Assembly: GCF_904846415.1 (NCBI RefSeq)
Contig: NZ_CAJHAR010000016.1
Coordinates: 1-64,000 of the forward strand
DNA from: Psychrobacter piscatorii
Lineage (GTDB): Bacteria; Pseudomonadota; Gammaproteobacteria; Pseudomonadales; Moraxellaceae
Direction: 5' to 3'
Length of the DNA: 64,000 nucleotides
Shown: positions 1 through 9,215 of the stretch, piece by piece
How the letters are laid out: every line of letters begins with the position of its first letter
How positions within the stretch are numbered: the first letter of the stretch is position 1
Program-made: the position numbers and the translations under genes
Notes under the pieces: model-generated
Told to the model about the DNA's origin: nothing
The model's input: only the letters and a program-made list of their open reading frames with translations
Databases searched by the model: none

Positions 1-77
1 GGGTAATCGTCTTTAGCTTCAATTAGCATACGGACGGCGCGCTCTTTCATTTCAGGGGTATAGTTTCGTGTTTTCAT
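1..77 (-). CDS. IS3-family transposase OrfA, N-terminal part
   Basis: Only the first 25 or so codons are in the window. The start is the ATG at 77-75, and the protein begins MKTRNYTPEMKERAVRML. This is the usual opening of IS3-family OrfA, the small helix-turn-helix protein that recognises the IS ends and is normally fused to the DDE catalytic OrfB by a -1 frameshift. The rest lies beyond position 1, so integrity cannot be judged. Confidence 0.75.
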   Translation of the reverse strand, partial: MKTRNYTPEMKERAVRMLIEAKDDY

Positions 78-127
78 TGTCGTATTCTCTCAGAAAATTG
101 AGTCTCCGACAATTCCGGGGCGGTTCA
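1..127 (-). mobile_element. IS3-family insertion sequence, one end only
   Basis: This is the end of an IS3-family element whose body lies left of the window. Read on the minus strand it begins at 127 with TGAACCGCCCCGGAATTGTC, the TG-starting terminal repeat style of the IS3 family. About 50 bases later the first ORF starts. The junction at 127/128 falls inside a DUF262 gene, and the first bases of the IS supply the stop codon of that broken gene. The other end and the target duplication are outside the window. Confidence 0.8.
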
Positions 128-247
128 GTTTCTAACTTCATGTTGCTCTTCTCTGCCTTGAGCGTAGTCACGTTGGATAATTGGAATTTCAACACGCTCG
201 ACTCTATTAAATAACTCGCAAAACGTTATTTTTTCACCCTTATCCAT
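125..247 (-). pseudogene. Second DUF262 (GmrS-like) gene, truncated by the IS
   Basis: An ATG at 247-245 overlaps the end of the upstream DUF262 gene by 8 bases (ATGGATAA), so translation was probably coupled. Forty codons follow, including VEIPIIQRDYAQGR at residues 19-32. This is the IPxxQRxY motif that opens the ParB/sulfiredoxin-like DUF262 fold, which binds nucleotide in GmrS-type enzymes. Reading then stops at a TGA (127-125) that is the first three bases of the IS3 terminal repeat. The protein is therefore cut to its first motif and cannot work. The remainder may survive on the other side of the IS, left of the window. Confidence 0.8.
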
Positions 248-2084
248 GGTTAAGCTCCTTGCTACAGAAAAAATCAGTAAATGTGTCTATCATCGCCTGT
301 TGATAATCTGAGCTATCTTTGTCTTTCCAAAACAGCATTTCATCTACGTTTTTACTATAGTATTTTAAAAACACGTTTTTAGTGCATAAAGGGACATAAG
401 TGGCTTGTTTATCAAGTTCAATAATGCATTTTCTTTTAATAGGGAAAATAGCATTCTTATAGCTACGATTGGTGCCGCTATCAAGTAAGGTTAAATTACC
501 TATAGAGTTATCTACTTCATCATCACTACTAGGGTTATAAAATTGAGTGACACGCTGATATAACTCTTCAAACTGTGAGTACTTGAACGAAGATCTATTC
601 AGACTAGTCGCTTGTTCTTTAATTAGCTGTGCTTCAGTAGATTGTTTATCTGATAGGCGTTTTTCTTGATCAAGAGTGTCATCATCAGATATATAATCGA
701 TTATCTGTTCTAACCACTGTGCTTGTAATTTTGGATTTTTTGGCATGTCTGAAGCGACAGAGCGTATATGCTCTATATCCCATTCATCTAATTTGTAGCG
801 CTCAAACTCAAATCTAGCATTCGAGCTAGGACTGTTGAGCAAGCTAACTATATTAAACAGCAATAAGACACCACGTATTTGATTATGCTGTTTATTGCTC
901 TCATAACTGAGTGAGGATACGAGTGTCTCGATAATACTTTCAAGTTTTTCAAAAGATTGAGACGGATTTTGAGAGTCAATAAATATTGATTGGATTATTT
1001 TATTAAGCAGCCTGGTTCTAAAGTCACTTTTACTATGGCTATTATTTCTAGTTTTAAGTATATCCTTGATGTCATGCCCTTGATGAATCAAATAGCCAAT
1101 TAAGTGATAAAGTGAGCGATCGTTAAACCACTCTTCGAGTACCATAAATACTCGTTTAATTTCAAGCCATTCATCACTGACATCAATGTCATCACTTTCA
1201 AGCCATGAGCTGAATTGCAAAAAGGTTCTTAGCTTGTCGCTTTCAAGAATATTATTTGCACAATCTAGTTGTGCAGCTCTAAGATCTAGTACAAACTCTA
1301 TGCGGTTGTCTCTCTTATCTTCTTTGCTTAAAAAATACCAAAAAGCGTCATCTTGTAAGCTCTTTTCAATAGAGTCCCACTCTTGTGATATCTTGACCTG
1401 CTCTAAGTCAACGATGATGCTTTTGTTCTCATTATTCTGATTTTCGTTGCGTTTGAAGTTGCTAGATTTTAGGAATAATGCTTTAACAAGTTCTGCATTA
1501 ACCAATGGGATTTTACCCATGTTTAATCGGGTAAACACTTCGGTGGCATTTTCATGTTCGCTGAGTTCATACCATATAAACTTGACGTTAGGTTCTATAT
1601 CATCACTATTCAACAGGGTTTGAGTGAGCTTGAAGGGTAGCATAGGATCTTCATCGTCAAACCATTCTTCAATAGCTACTTTTGCGTTACTGATATGGAA
1701 ATAATCAATATTGTTTTTTGCAAGATCATTATTTATTTTTTTTAGAAAAGCTTCGGAATCTGCTCTTGTCTCATAGCTGAGCTGATAGCATGACTTAATT
1801 ACTTTAGGAAATAGTTCCTGTAGATAATTTAAAATAATATAAATAGTGGTTAAACGCTGCTGACCATCTACAACCTCCCATTTATCCTCATTTTTTTTAA
1901 CGACTATAGGCTGTAAGCAATAGAACTCACTCTTTTTAGCTTTATATTGGAATTCTTTAATGTCGTTCAGTAGGTCGGTTACTTGACGTGTAGTCCAGCG
2001 GTAACCTCTTTGATAAGCAGGTATAAAAAATTGTTCATCCAATAAATCACTTATTGTTTTCATCTCTAGTTGATTGTCTTGCAT
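240..2084 (-). CDS. DUF262-DUF1524 (GmrSD-like) protein
   Basis: A 614-aa protein of the GmrSD/DUF262 class. The N-terminal DUF262 part carries FFIPAYQRGYRW (about residues 19-30) and DGQQRLTT (about 73-80), the family's conserved nucleotide-binding motifs. The C-terminal DUF1524 part shows WDIEHI (about 438) and SIGNLTLL with a following Asn (about 527), matching the His-Me finger nuclease motif. In characterised relatives such as E. coli GmrSD the enzyme is a type IV restriction nuclease for glucosylated hydroxymethylcytosine DNA. Here the specificity is unknown. It starts 17 bases after hsdS and overlaps a second, broken DUF262 gene, so it belongs to the hsdM-hsdS operon. Such riders on type I RM operons are common. 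Confidence 0.8.
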   Translation of the reverse strand: MQDNQLEMKTISDLLDEQFFIPAYQRGYRWTTRQVTDLLNDIKEFQYKAKKSEFYCLQPIVVKKNEDKWEVVDGQQRLTTIYIILNYLQELFPKVIKSCYQLSYETRADSEAFLKKINNDLAKNNIDYFHISNAKVAIEEWFDDEDPMLPFKLTQTLLNSDDIEPNVKFIWYELSEHENATEVFTRLNMGKIPLVNAELVKALFLKSSNFKRNENQNNENKSIIVDLEQVKISQEWDSIEKSLQDDAFWYFLSKEDKRDNRIEFVLDLRAAQLDCANNILESDKLRTFLQFSSWLESDDIDVSDEWLEIKRVFMVLEEWFNDRSLYHLIGYLIHQGHDIKDILKTRNNSHSKSDFRTRLLNKIIQSIFIDSQNPSQSFEKLESIIETLVSSLSYESNKQHNQIRGVLLLFNIVSLLNSPSSNARFEFERYKLDEWDIEHIRSVASDMPKNPKLQAQWLEQIIDYISDDDTLDQEKRLSDKQSTEAQLIKEQATSLNRSSFKYSQFEELYQRVTQFYNPSSDDEVDNSIGNLTLLDSGTNRSYKNAIFPIKRKCIIELDKQATYVPLCTKNVFLKYYSKNVDEMLFWKDKDSSDYQQAMIDTFTDFFCSKELNHG

Positions 2085-2101
2085 ATTACTTCCTTGTAAT
2101 T

Positions 2102-3424
2102 TTAGTGTGTCAACCGCACTTTGCCAGTCAACAGCTGCTGCATCATGCCTTGCTTGATATCTTTAGTTTTCTCTAAGCGCTGCTGTAATGCTTGGATCTC
2201 GGCATCCATATTAGAAAGGATAGTGGCAATGGCGGTTTGTTCTTTTGTAGTCATTGGTAAATAAATAGGAAGCCTCTGTATCAAGCCAGCTGTATAACTC
2301 ATTTGTTTAGTGCCTTGGCAATACTTGAGCGCCAATTCATTGCCGTTATATACATACCAATGATATAAGTACTTAGACGTAAGGTGCTTATTAGGGTATA
2401 TAGCCATACAAGACTGGTTAGTAGTGGATGGTTTTCCTATAATGCCGCAAGATCCACGGGTGCCAGCTGCTTCAAGACCGGTAATAGCCATTAAAAATGT
2501 GCCAGTAGGATGTATTTTGAGATTAGTTTTTTCTATAGCATTATCACTAATTTTTTCTATCGTATCGTTAATAACACAATAGTTTAGTTCGCCACTAGTA
2601 ATCCAACGATTTGTTCCTTTGTAGAACGATTCATTACCTCTATAAGGCGTTGCACCTGCACTACAATAATATATTACTTCGCGCATAGTACTTAGAGCCC
2701 AATCCTCAGGAATCCGCCCCAATTCAGTCTGTTTAAACCCTTTTGGATTACCATCGTCACGAGTGGCAAACTCAGGCAGGCGAGTTTTGCCAGTGAGTAG
2801 CTGCTGCATTGTTCCTGTTTTAATCGCTTCTTTTTTCGCAATCAGCTTTTCTAGTGAGCCGATTAAATTATCGACATCAGATAGGGCAGTGGCGATGGCG
2901 GTTTGTTCTTCGATACTTGGTAACGGAATCAATAATCTACCATATTCATTCCCATTAATACCTGGTTGTCCGCTTCTCATCGAATTGACGATTACCCAAG
3001 CCCAGTACTGCTCAGTTTTTAGATATTGATGTAAGTATTTTGGATTAAGCTGCTTTTCATTAGGTGATACCTTTATCAGAAAGCCAGCGTAGATAAGAGT
3101 ACCGTCTTCTTTTCTATATAAATAAGATTTACCTACACTTGCACCGGTTCTCGCTAATACGATATCGCCTTCATTTAGAATATACGAGCTCGAAAAAGGG
3201 CTGTTTACTCCAACTACCTTTTCAGGTGAATAATATCCATCCTCTGATATATCTGTAATACGAATATAAACTGGCAAATTTCCAGTTAAAGGAACCGCTG
3301 CGGCATTAATTCCATATTTAGGAGGTTCTTTAAGCAAAGATTTCAAAGGTTCGACTTCCCAATCCTTGGGAATAACTCCTACCTCAGTTTGCTTATAATC
3401 TTCAGGCATTTTGACCTCACTCAT
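2102..3424 (-). CDS. hsdS: Type I restriction-modification specificity subunit HsdS
   Basis: A 440-aa specificity subunit that recognises the two halves of the bipartite target for the HsdM/HsdR complex. Two target-recognition domains are visible. Each is followed by a matching conserved helix region: EEQTAIATALSDVDN with MQQLLTGKTRLP near residue 210, and KEQTAIATILSNMD with MQQLLTGKVRL at the C-terminus. This two-fold repeat is the hallmark of HsdS. Each half also opens with a matching QTE(V/L)G(V/R)IPKDW-like segment. The start codon overlaps the hsdM stop by one base (TAATG), so the two are translationally coupled. Length is normal and the gene looks intact. Confidence 0.93.
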   Translation of the reverse strand: MSEVKMPEDYKQTEVGVIPKDWEVEPLKSLLKEPPKYGINAAAVPLTGNLPVYIRITDISEDGYYSPEKVVGVNSPFSSSYILNEGDIVLARTGASVGKSYLYRKEDGTLIYAGFLIKVSPNEKQLNPKYLHQYLKTEQYWAWVIVNSMRSGQPGINGNEYGRLLIPLPSIEEQTAIATALSDVDNLIGSLEKLIAKKEAIKTGTMQQLLTGKTRLPEFATRDDGNPKGFKQTELGRIPEDWALSTMREVIYYCSAGATPYRGNESFYKGTNRWITSGELNYCVINDTIEKISDNAIEKTNLKIHPTGTFLMAITGLEAAGTRGSCGIIGKPSTTNQSCMAIYPNKHLTSKYLYHWYVYNGNELALKYCQGTKQMSYTAGLIQRLPIYLPMTTKEQTAIATILSNMDAEIQALQQRLEKTKDIKQGMMQQLLTGKVRLTH

Positions 3425-5853
3425 TACGCCACTCCCATCGCTTGCAGATGCGCTTGCACTTTTTGGCTCAACGTTTCCACTTCATCTACAATTTGCGATA
3501 AAGGCTCAGCATAGCGCTCATCTAACTCCTTGATACGATTGGCAAGCTGGGCGGTGATACGCTCAATCTCATCTTCGATACGCCCTTGTAGTGTGGCGTG
3601 CCATTTATCATCTATTAATAGCGTTTTGATAGCCGCTTCATCCAAGGTCGGGTAGTGCTTAAATACGGCTAGATCTAAGGCATCTTGTGCTTCTTTCAAT
3701 GACTTTTTCGCATTGGCTTCTAGCTCAAAATAAGCGAGTAATTTCTTAAGTGCATTGATTTCATCGCTATCACGCGCAAGCTTGAGACGTGCATTGACGC
3801 TCGACTTAGTAAAGCTGCCTTTATCAGTGGCGGCATCCGCTAGTAAGCCTTCCTCATCACCATGCTCTTCCGTATAGTCAGCTATGGTACTCGAGGCAGT
3901 ATCTAGCTCAGCTTGCATTTCATCGATATGGGCTTGCTCATCGCTATAGTAGCGCGCAATGATAAGCGCAGGCGGGATCAGCTCCGCTTTATATTTCACC
4001 TTATTAATAATCAGGTCAGGCTCTTCTTTAAGCTTTTCACCTTTTGCCACGACTAGCTTGCGCAGCTGACTACCCACTTGCCAGCCATCTTGACTAATAG
4101 CATAGACATCGTCTTGCAAGCTTTCACTCCAGTAGTCCATCAAGATTTGATAAATATCGTATTTATCGAGTAGGGGTGCTATTTCGTAGCGTTGTAGCAA
4201 ATCTTCACTGATTTTATGAATAAGCGCTTTGGGTCTATCACCTTTTGCTATTTCACTCAGCTGTATGGCTTGCCACCAGTCATTGAATGGCGTTAGGCTT
4301 TGCTCAGCAAAGGCAATAAACTCAGGATGAGCCAATACTGCCGCTTTGACCTCAGTCGATGCTACGAGACACTGGCGGTAATCCTCTCTACTATGCGCCA
4401 TTTCAGAGAATAGCGTCTTGCGTAAGTTAGGTAATACTTGCCAATAAGACTCTAGAGAGTCGATATCGGCGACGGGGATACCGCCTTTTAAATGTGCGGT
4501 TAGATCATGTTGATCTTCATTAATACTGCCATCAATATAGCGCGGAATGTTTAAGTTATAGTCGTTATCAATGATTTCATCGAGCTGTATCATTCGGCTA
4601 TAACCATCTAGAGTAACTTGAGAGTTAAAGACATCGACGATTTTGTGAATATCTTGGCTACGTAAGCGGTTTTTATTACCGTCTTTCATGTAGCCGCGGC
4701 TGGCATCGACCATAAATAGACCTGCATCACCTTTGGCTCGGCTCTGTGCGGTATTTTTATCAATTACGATGATGCAAGCAGGGATGCCTGTACCGTAGAA
4801 TAGATTGGCTGGCAAGCCAATGATACCTTTGATATAGCCTTGCTTTATTAGGTTCTGGCGGATATACGCCTCGGCATTGCCTCGGAACAGCACGCCATGG
4901 GGCAGAATTACAGCACCAACACCAGTGCTTTTTAGGCTTTTGATAATATGCAGGAGGAAAGCGTAATCACCGTTCTTCTCAGGCGGAATACCCCAAGTAA
5001 AACGATCAAACTCATCCGACTCTGGGTTTAAGCCACTGGTCCAGTTTTTATTACTAAATGGCGGGTTAGCCACGATAAAATCAAAAGTCTTGAGCTGACT
5101 GCCTTCTGCAAAGTGCGGAGAGGATAGGGTGTTGCCTTTGTAGATGTCAGCGCCTGTTGCGCCATGTAAAATCATATTCATCTTTGCCAATGCGGTAGTC
5201 GCAAAGTCCATCTCTTGACCATAGATAGTTAAGCCACGTGGCGCTTCATCACTGACCTTTAATAGCAGAGAACCTGAACCACACGCCGGGTCATAGACCG
5301 TTGCGTCTTGTGGTGTATCATCATCTACCCCAATAATCTTGGCTAGGATACGTGACACTTCCGATGGCGTATAAAACTGACCCTTTGACTTACCAGACTC
5401 AGTAGCGAAATGACGCATTAGAAATTCGTAAGCATCGCCTAGTAAGTCATCACCATCAGCACGGTTGCCCGATAGATCTAATCCCTCAAAGATGCCGATT
5501 AGCTTCGATAAGCGGTCGATATGCTCTTTGCCTTTACCCAGCTTTTCTTCATCGTTAAAGTCCGCAACGTCAATGACACCGCGCAAACCATTGGCTTCAG
5601 CTAGCTTCGCGATAATTTTATCGACCTTTTCACCTATTTCTTTATCACCCTTTAGTGCGACCATATCCTCGAAGCTACCACCTTCTGGTACTACGATATC
5701 GCCAAAAGCATCGTCTTTATATTTATCAGACACATACTTCATAAATAGCATGGTCAATACGTAGTCTTTGTATTGACTCGCATCCATACCACCACGTAAC
5801 TCGTTACAGCTTGCCCAAAGGGTAGAATAAATTTCGGTTTTTTTAAGTGCCAT
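3424..5853 (-). CDS. hsdM: Type I restriction-modification DNA methyltransferase HsdM
   Basis: An 809-aa N6-adenine methyltransferase subunit. The N-terminal HsdM_N helical part (about 1-135) includes LTMLFMKYVSDKY. The catalytic part has KGQFYTPSEVSR, the SAM-binding YDPACGSGSLLL (about 187-198) and the catalytic motif IVANPPFSN (about 260). This gene is clearly longer than the usual roughly 500-aa HsdM. The extra C-terminal 300 residues are charged and helical, probably coiled-coil, and seem intact. It heads the operon hsdM-hsdS-DUF262-(DUF262). It is divergent from zorA across a 540-base gap that should hold both promoters. Its hsdR partner is not adjacent: it may lie left of the IS, or be the hsdR at the far right. 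Confidence 0.93.
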   Translation of the reverse strand: MALKKTEIYSTLWASCNELRGGMDASQYKDYVLTMLFMKYVSDKYKDDAFGDIVVPEGGSFEDMVALKGDKEIGEKVDKIIAKLAEANGLRGVIDVADFNDEEKLGKGKEHIDRLSKLIGIFEGLDLSGNRADGDDLLGDAYEFLMRHFATESGKSKGQFYTPSEVSRILAKIIGVDDDTPQDATVYDPACGSGSLLLKVSDEAPRGLTIYGQEMDFATTALAKMNMILHGATGADIYKGNTLSSPHFAEGSQLKTFDFIVANPPFSNKNWTSGLNPESDEFDRFTWGIPPEKNGDYAFLLHIIKSLKSTGVGAVILPHGVLFRGNAEAYIRQNLIKQGYIKGIIGLPANLFYGTGIPACIIVIDKNTAQSRAKGDAGLFMVDASRGYMKDGNKNRLRSQDIHKIVDVFNSQVTLDGYSRMIQLDEIIDNDYNLNIPRYIDGSINEDQHDLTAHLKGGIPVADIDSLESYWQVLPNLRKTLFSEMAHSREDYRQCLVASTEVKAAVLAHPEFIAFAEQSLTPFNDWWQAIQLSEIAKGDRPKALIHKISEDLLQRYEIAPLLDKYDIYQILMDYWSESLQDDVYAISQDGWQVGSQLRKLVVAKGEKLKEEPDLIINKVKYKAELIPPALIIARYYSDEQAHIDEMQAELDTASSTIADYTEEHGDEEGLLADAATDKGSFTKSSVNARLKLARDSDEINALKKLLAYFELEANAKKSLKEAQDALDLAVFKHYPTLDEAAIKTLLIDDKWHATLQGRIEDEIERITAQLANRIKELDERYAEPLSQIVDEVETLSQKVQAHLQAMGVA

Positions 5854-6393
5854 AGTTATAAGTCTTATGATTAGAAGAGGTTTTATTAGTAAAGAAATTA
5901 TCGAAGAATGGTATCACATTATCGCTCGTTTGCTCACCGTATAGGTTGACTTAAAGGATTAATGGTATTGACCTCAGTGTAGTTATAGTACTGCTAAATG
6001 AGAAGGGTGTTTGAAGAAAAATAAATGCTATGTGTCATCTAGTGTCGTGAGAGATTAGCGGTAATGTGAACGATAGCTACTTTTTAAACAAAAATATAAA
6101 TGCATTTAGATATCAATTCTCGATATTTTCTGATCATCTATTGTCAACAACTTCCCAATCATTTGTTTATTACCTCCAGTCTGATTAATTTTGATAAACA
6201 ATAATTGGTTTATGTTACTATTCTCTTTTTGTAAGTTACAGCTTGTAATTAAGGTTATGTAATACCGTCAAATATATTTGTTGACGTACCTCTTTCTCAT
6301 AAATTTAAGCTGACATTAACTTAGTGATATTTAGGATTGATAAGTTAAATAGTATAACTTTCAATCTCTTATTTGATGGGATAGGTGATATTG
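5854..6393. other. Divergent intergenic region hsdM / zorA
   Basis: This 540-base AT-rich stretch holds no credible gene. It must contain the start signals of both the hsdM operon (leftward) and the Zorya operon (rightward). I could not fix a convincing -35/-10 pair. An AGGTGA at 6383-6388 is the ribosome binding site for the zorA ATG at 6394. Confidence 0.5.
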
Positions 6394-8460
6394 ATGGATT
6401 GGTTAAAAGTAGCGCAGTTTTCGCAAGGCTATTATGTTTTCCCTGCAATAATTTTCATCTTTATTGCTTACATCAGTTTGCGGTTTTTCCTAAATTATTT
6501 AAGTCCTGCTAAGGAACTAAACCATAAAATATCACAACTAGCTGATGAATTAGACAAGCTTGATGACAACCCTAATCTTGATAAAGATTCATTAGATGCA
6601 AAGTTTGATGGCAACCCTTCTTTGAAGCAAGCTTGGATAAGCTATAAAAAAACCTTTCATGATACTTATGAAACAGTGGATGGCGAAGCTAAGGTAGCTT
6701 ATTCACGGGCAACGGTACCAAGCGAGGTATTTTTTACGGAATCCATTGTTGTCGATATACCGTTGAAGGTGGATTTTTATAAGCATCTACCAGGCATTAT
6801 TACTGGTGTCGGTATTATCGTAACATTTCTTGGTTTGCTAATTGGACTGTTAGCGTTCGACCCTGCCGGCAATCCTGACAAGGTTCAAGACAGTTTAGCG
6901 TTATTGCTAACAGGTGTCGCAGAAGCCTTTATGGCCTCTGGCTTAGCTATCGCAGCTGCCATGGTTATTACTTGGCGTGAAAAATCATGGCTTAGACAGT
7001 GCTACGCACAATTACAACGGTTAAATACAGCCATTGATAACGCTTTTACTGCTGACGAAAGTGGTGAGGAGTATCTAGCCAAGCTACTGAAGTCATCTCA
7101 AGCAAACGAGGTGAATGCCAGGCAGCTTAAAGACAGCTTAGTTAATGACTTAAAAGCTATGATGACTAACTTGGTTGAAGAAAATAAAAGAAATCAAGCT
7201 GCCTTTGCAACTCAGTTAACTGATTCTTATGCTCAAACAAGTCAATCGATGGCAACCCAGATTGGCGATTCGATCAAGGATAGCCTTCAAGATCCTTTAG
7301 ATAAGATTGCCTCGAGCGTGCAGCAGGTAAGCGGTGACCAAGGATCGGCTGTACAAGAACTTATGACTGATGTGCTAGCCGCGTTTATGAGTAAGTTAGA
7401 AACAACATTTGGTGGTCAAATGACAGGTATGAGTGAAATGATGACGCAGTCTGTCACTGCCATGCGTGAGATGCAGTCAGGGTTTTCTCAGCTAATTACA
7501 GATATGCAAACCAACAGTGAAGTGTCGACCAAAACGTTAGAGACCCAGATGGCAAAAATGATGGATGATATTCATCAAAAGCAAAATGAGATGTCTACCC
7601 AAATGACTGAAATGGTAGAAAATCTATCTGCAGGTTCGGCCAAGATTGGCGATCAAGGGCTGCATGCTGTTGAGCAGCTAGATAACAAAGTATCAGAAAT
7701 GGTGTCGGGTTTAGGTACTTCAATGTCAGGTCTGTTATCAAATGTGGCAGAGCAACGTATCGATCAGGATCGCCAAATATTAGACAATCAACAAAAATTG
7801 CATGAGCAGTCATCTGTATTGATTGATAACTTAGGTAGTGAAATTAAAGAGCTGATTGTTCATAGCCAAAATGCAGTTCAAAGTCATAAAGAAAATATCC
7901 AAAAACTGTCTCAAGTGACCACCGATAGTATTACTGGTATGAATACTGGCGCAGACAAGATGCGCTTAGCTTCTGAGCAGTTTACGACAGCTGGTAGCTC
8001 ACTAGTTACAGTGACTGGTAAAACCTCAGAACTTATTGCAGAGGTGAATACCACTTCAACCAACATGACCAGTGCAAGTAGTAACCTTATTGAGTTGATA
8101 AGAGATTATAAGAACTCTCAAAACAGCGTTAATATTGCTATTGAAACACTAGAGAATCTTATTCAGCAGTCAAAGTCTGAAGCTGGCATGAGTAGTAAAA
8201 TGCTTAATGACATGCAGAATATGACCACAGCTTTAGACAAAGTGAAGATGGAAATGCAAGAGTATCTATCAGAGGTAAGTGATGTTTTGGTGAAGAGCTT
8301 TGATAGTTTTGGCACCTCCGTTGAAAGCAGTCTAAATCATTCGTTATTGTCTTTTGATAATACACTTGACCAAGCTGTCAAACGTCTGGCAACTGGTGTT
8401 GAAGGTCTAGGTGATGTAGTAGAAAACCTTGAAGATCTTACGCAAAAAACCAGACGCTAA
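6394..8460 (+). CDS. zorA: Zorya defence protein ZorA (MotA-like channel subunit)
   Basis: A 688-aa inner-membrane protein of the MotA/TolQ/ExbB type. Three hydrophobic segments are visible: about residues 12-35, 130-155 (GIITGVGIIVTFLGLLIG) and 175-195 (EAFMASGLAIAAAMVITW). A roughly 480-residue Gln/Met/Thr-rich, helical cytoplasmic tail follows. That is the long intracellular tail described for ZorA, which with ZorB forms a proton-driven rotary complex that triggers the effectors. I chose the ATG at 6394 because AGGTGA lies 5 bases upstream. An in-frame GTG at 6385 would overlap that site. First gene of zorABCD. Confidence 0.92.
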   Translation: MDWLKVAQFSQGYYVFPAIIFIFIAYISLRFFLNYLSPAKELNHKISQLADELDKLDDNPNLDKDSLDAKFDGNPSLKQAWISYKKTFHDTYETVDGEAKVAYSRATVPSEVFFTESIVVDIPLKVDFYKHLPGIITGVGIIVTFLGLLIGLLAFDPAGNPDKVQDSLALLLTGVAEAFMASGLAIAAAMVITWREKSWLRQCYAQLQRLNTAIDNAFTADESGEEYLAKLLKSSQANEVNARQLKDSLVNDLKAMMTNLVEENKRNQAAFATQLTDSYAQTSQSMATQIGDSIKDSLQDPLDKIASSVQQVSGDQGSAVQELMTDVLAAFMSKLETTFGGQMTGMSEMMTQSVTAMREMQSGFSQLITDMQTNSEVSTKTLETQMAKMMDDIHQKQNEMSTQMTEMVENLSAGSAKIGDQGLHAVEQLDNKVSEMVSGLGTSMSGLLSNVAEQRIDQDRQILDNQQKLHEQSSVLIDNLGSEIKELIVHSQNAVQSHKENIQKLSQVTTDSITGMNTGADKMRLASEQFTTAGSSLVTVTGKTSELIAEVNTTSTNMTSASSNLIELIRDYKNSQNSVNIAIETLENLIQQSKSEAGMSSKMLNDMQNMTTALDKVKMEMQEYLSEVSDVLVKSFDSFGTSVESSLNHSLLSFDNTLDQAVKRLATGVEGLGDVVENLEDLTQKTRR

Positions 8461-8478
8461 TTCGGGAGTGTATCGCTA

Positions 8479-9210
8479 ATGATTGGTAATAGGTACGCTA
8501 AGAAGCATCGTTCAAAAGATGAGGGTGAAAAACCTTTTTGGATTTCATTTGCTGATTTGATGACAGCGCTAATGACATTGTTTTTGGTAGTGATGGCAGT
8601 ATCTTTAATGGTCGTCACTAAGAAAATTAATGAAGCCACGCAAGCAGAAAAAGAACGCAGTTCAGAGGTCTTAGATATTTGTACTAGTATTAAAGACGAC
8701 CCTACTTTAAAGAATCAGTTGATCACCGTAGACTGTAAAGAGAACCGTATAAATTTTGGTGAAGCGGGTCGGTTTGGGTACAACGATTACCGATTGAATG
8801 CAGAGGGTATAAAAGCGCTAAGTGCTTTGGTGCCAGTTGTCTTAGAAGCTGCTAATAGTGAGAATGGCAAAAAATGGTTTAAGCAAATTGTGATTGAAGG
8901 TTTTACAGATACAGATGGATCGTATTTATATAACCTCAATTTAAGCTTGCGTCGTTCGGAGTGGGTGATGTGTAGCTTATTGGATCCCACATTTAATCAA
9001 GAACTGGATTTAACTGACACGCAGAAAAATCAAATTAAACAGCTGTTTCTAGCGGGCGGTGTGTCATTTAATTCAGCAAAAGACAGTAAAGAAGCCTCGC
9101 GCCGTGTAGAGCTACGAATGCAGTTTTATGGTTTAAAAGAAAAAGACAGTGCTGAGGCGCAGCCTATTTTTGTTTCTGCTCCTATTGAAACCTGTCAGCT
9201 GGCAAGGTGA
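8479..9210 (+). CDS. zorB: Zorya defence protein ZorB (MotB/OmpA-like)
   Basis: A 243-aa partner of ZorA. One N-terminal membrane segment contains the MotB plug signature FADLMTALMTLFLVVM (about residues 25-40), with the Asp that carries protons in MotB proteins. The periplasmic part ends in an OmpA-like peptidoglycan-binding domain with IEGFTDTDGSYLYNLNLSL (about 136-156). The gene follows zorA by 18 bases and its stop overlaps the zorC start region. Known role: anchors the ZorAB motor to the cell wall and senses envelope disturbance by phage. Confidence 0.92.
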   Translation: MIGNRYAKKHRSKDEGEKPFWISFADLMTALMTLFLVVMAVSLMVVTKKINEATQAEKERSSEVLDICTSIKDDPTLKNQLITVDCKENRINFGEAGRFGYNDYRLNAEGIKALSALVPVVLEAANSENGKKWFKQIVIEGFTDTDGSYLYNLNLSLRRSEWVMCSLLDPTFNQELDLTDTQKNQIKQLFLAGGVSFNSAKDSKEASRRVELRMQFYGLKEKDSAEAQPIFVSAPIETCQLAR

Positions 9211-9215
9211 ATGTG

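Noticed and set aside
5465..5764. Plus-strand frame of 99 codons within hsdM
   Set aside because: It is a mirror of the HsdM N-terminal coding region, with Ser/Pro-rich composition typical of antisense frames.
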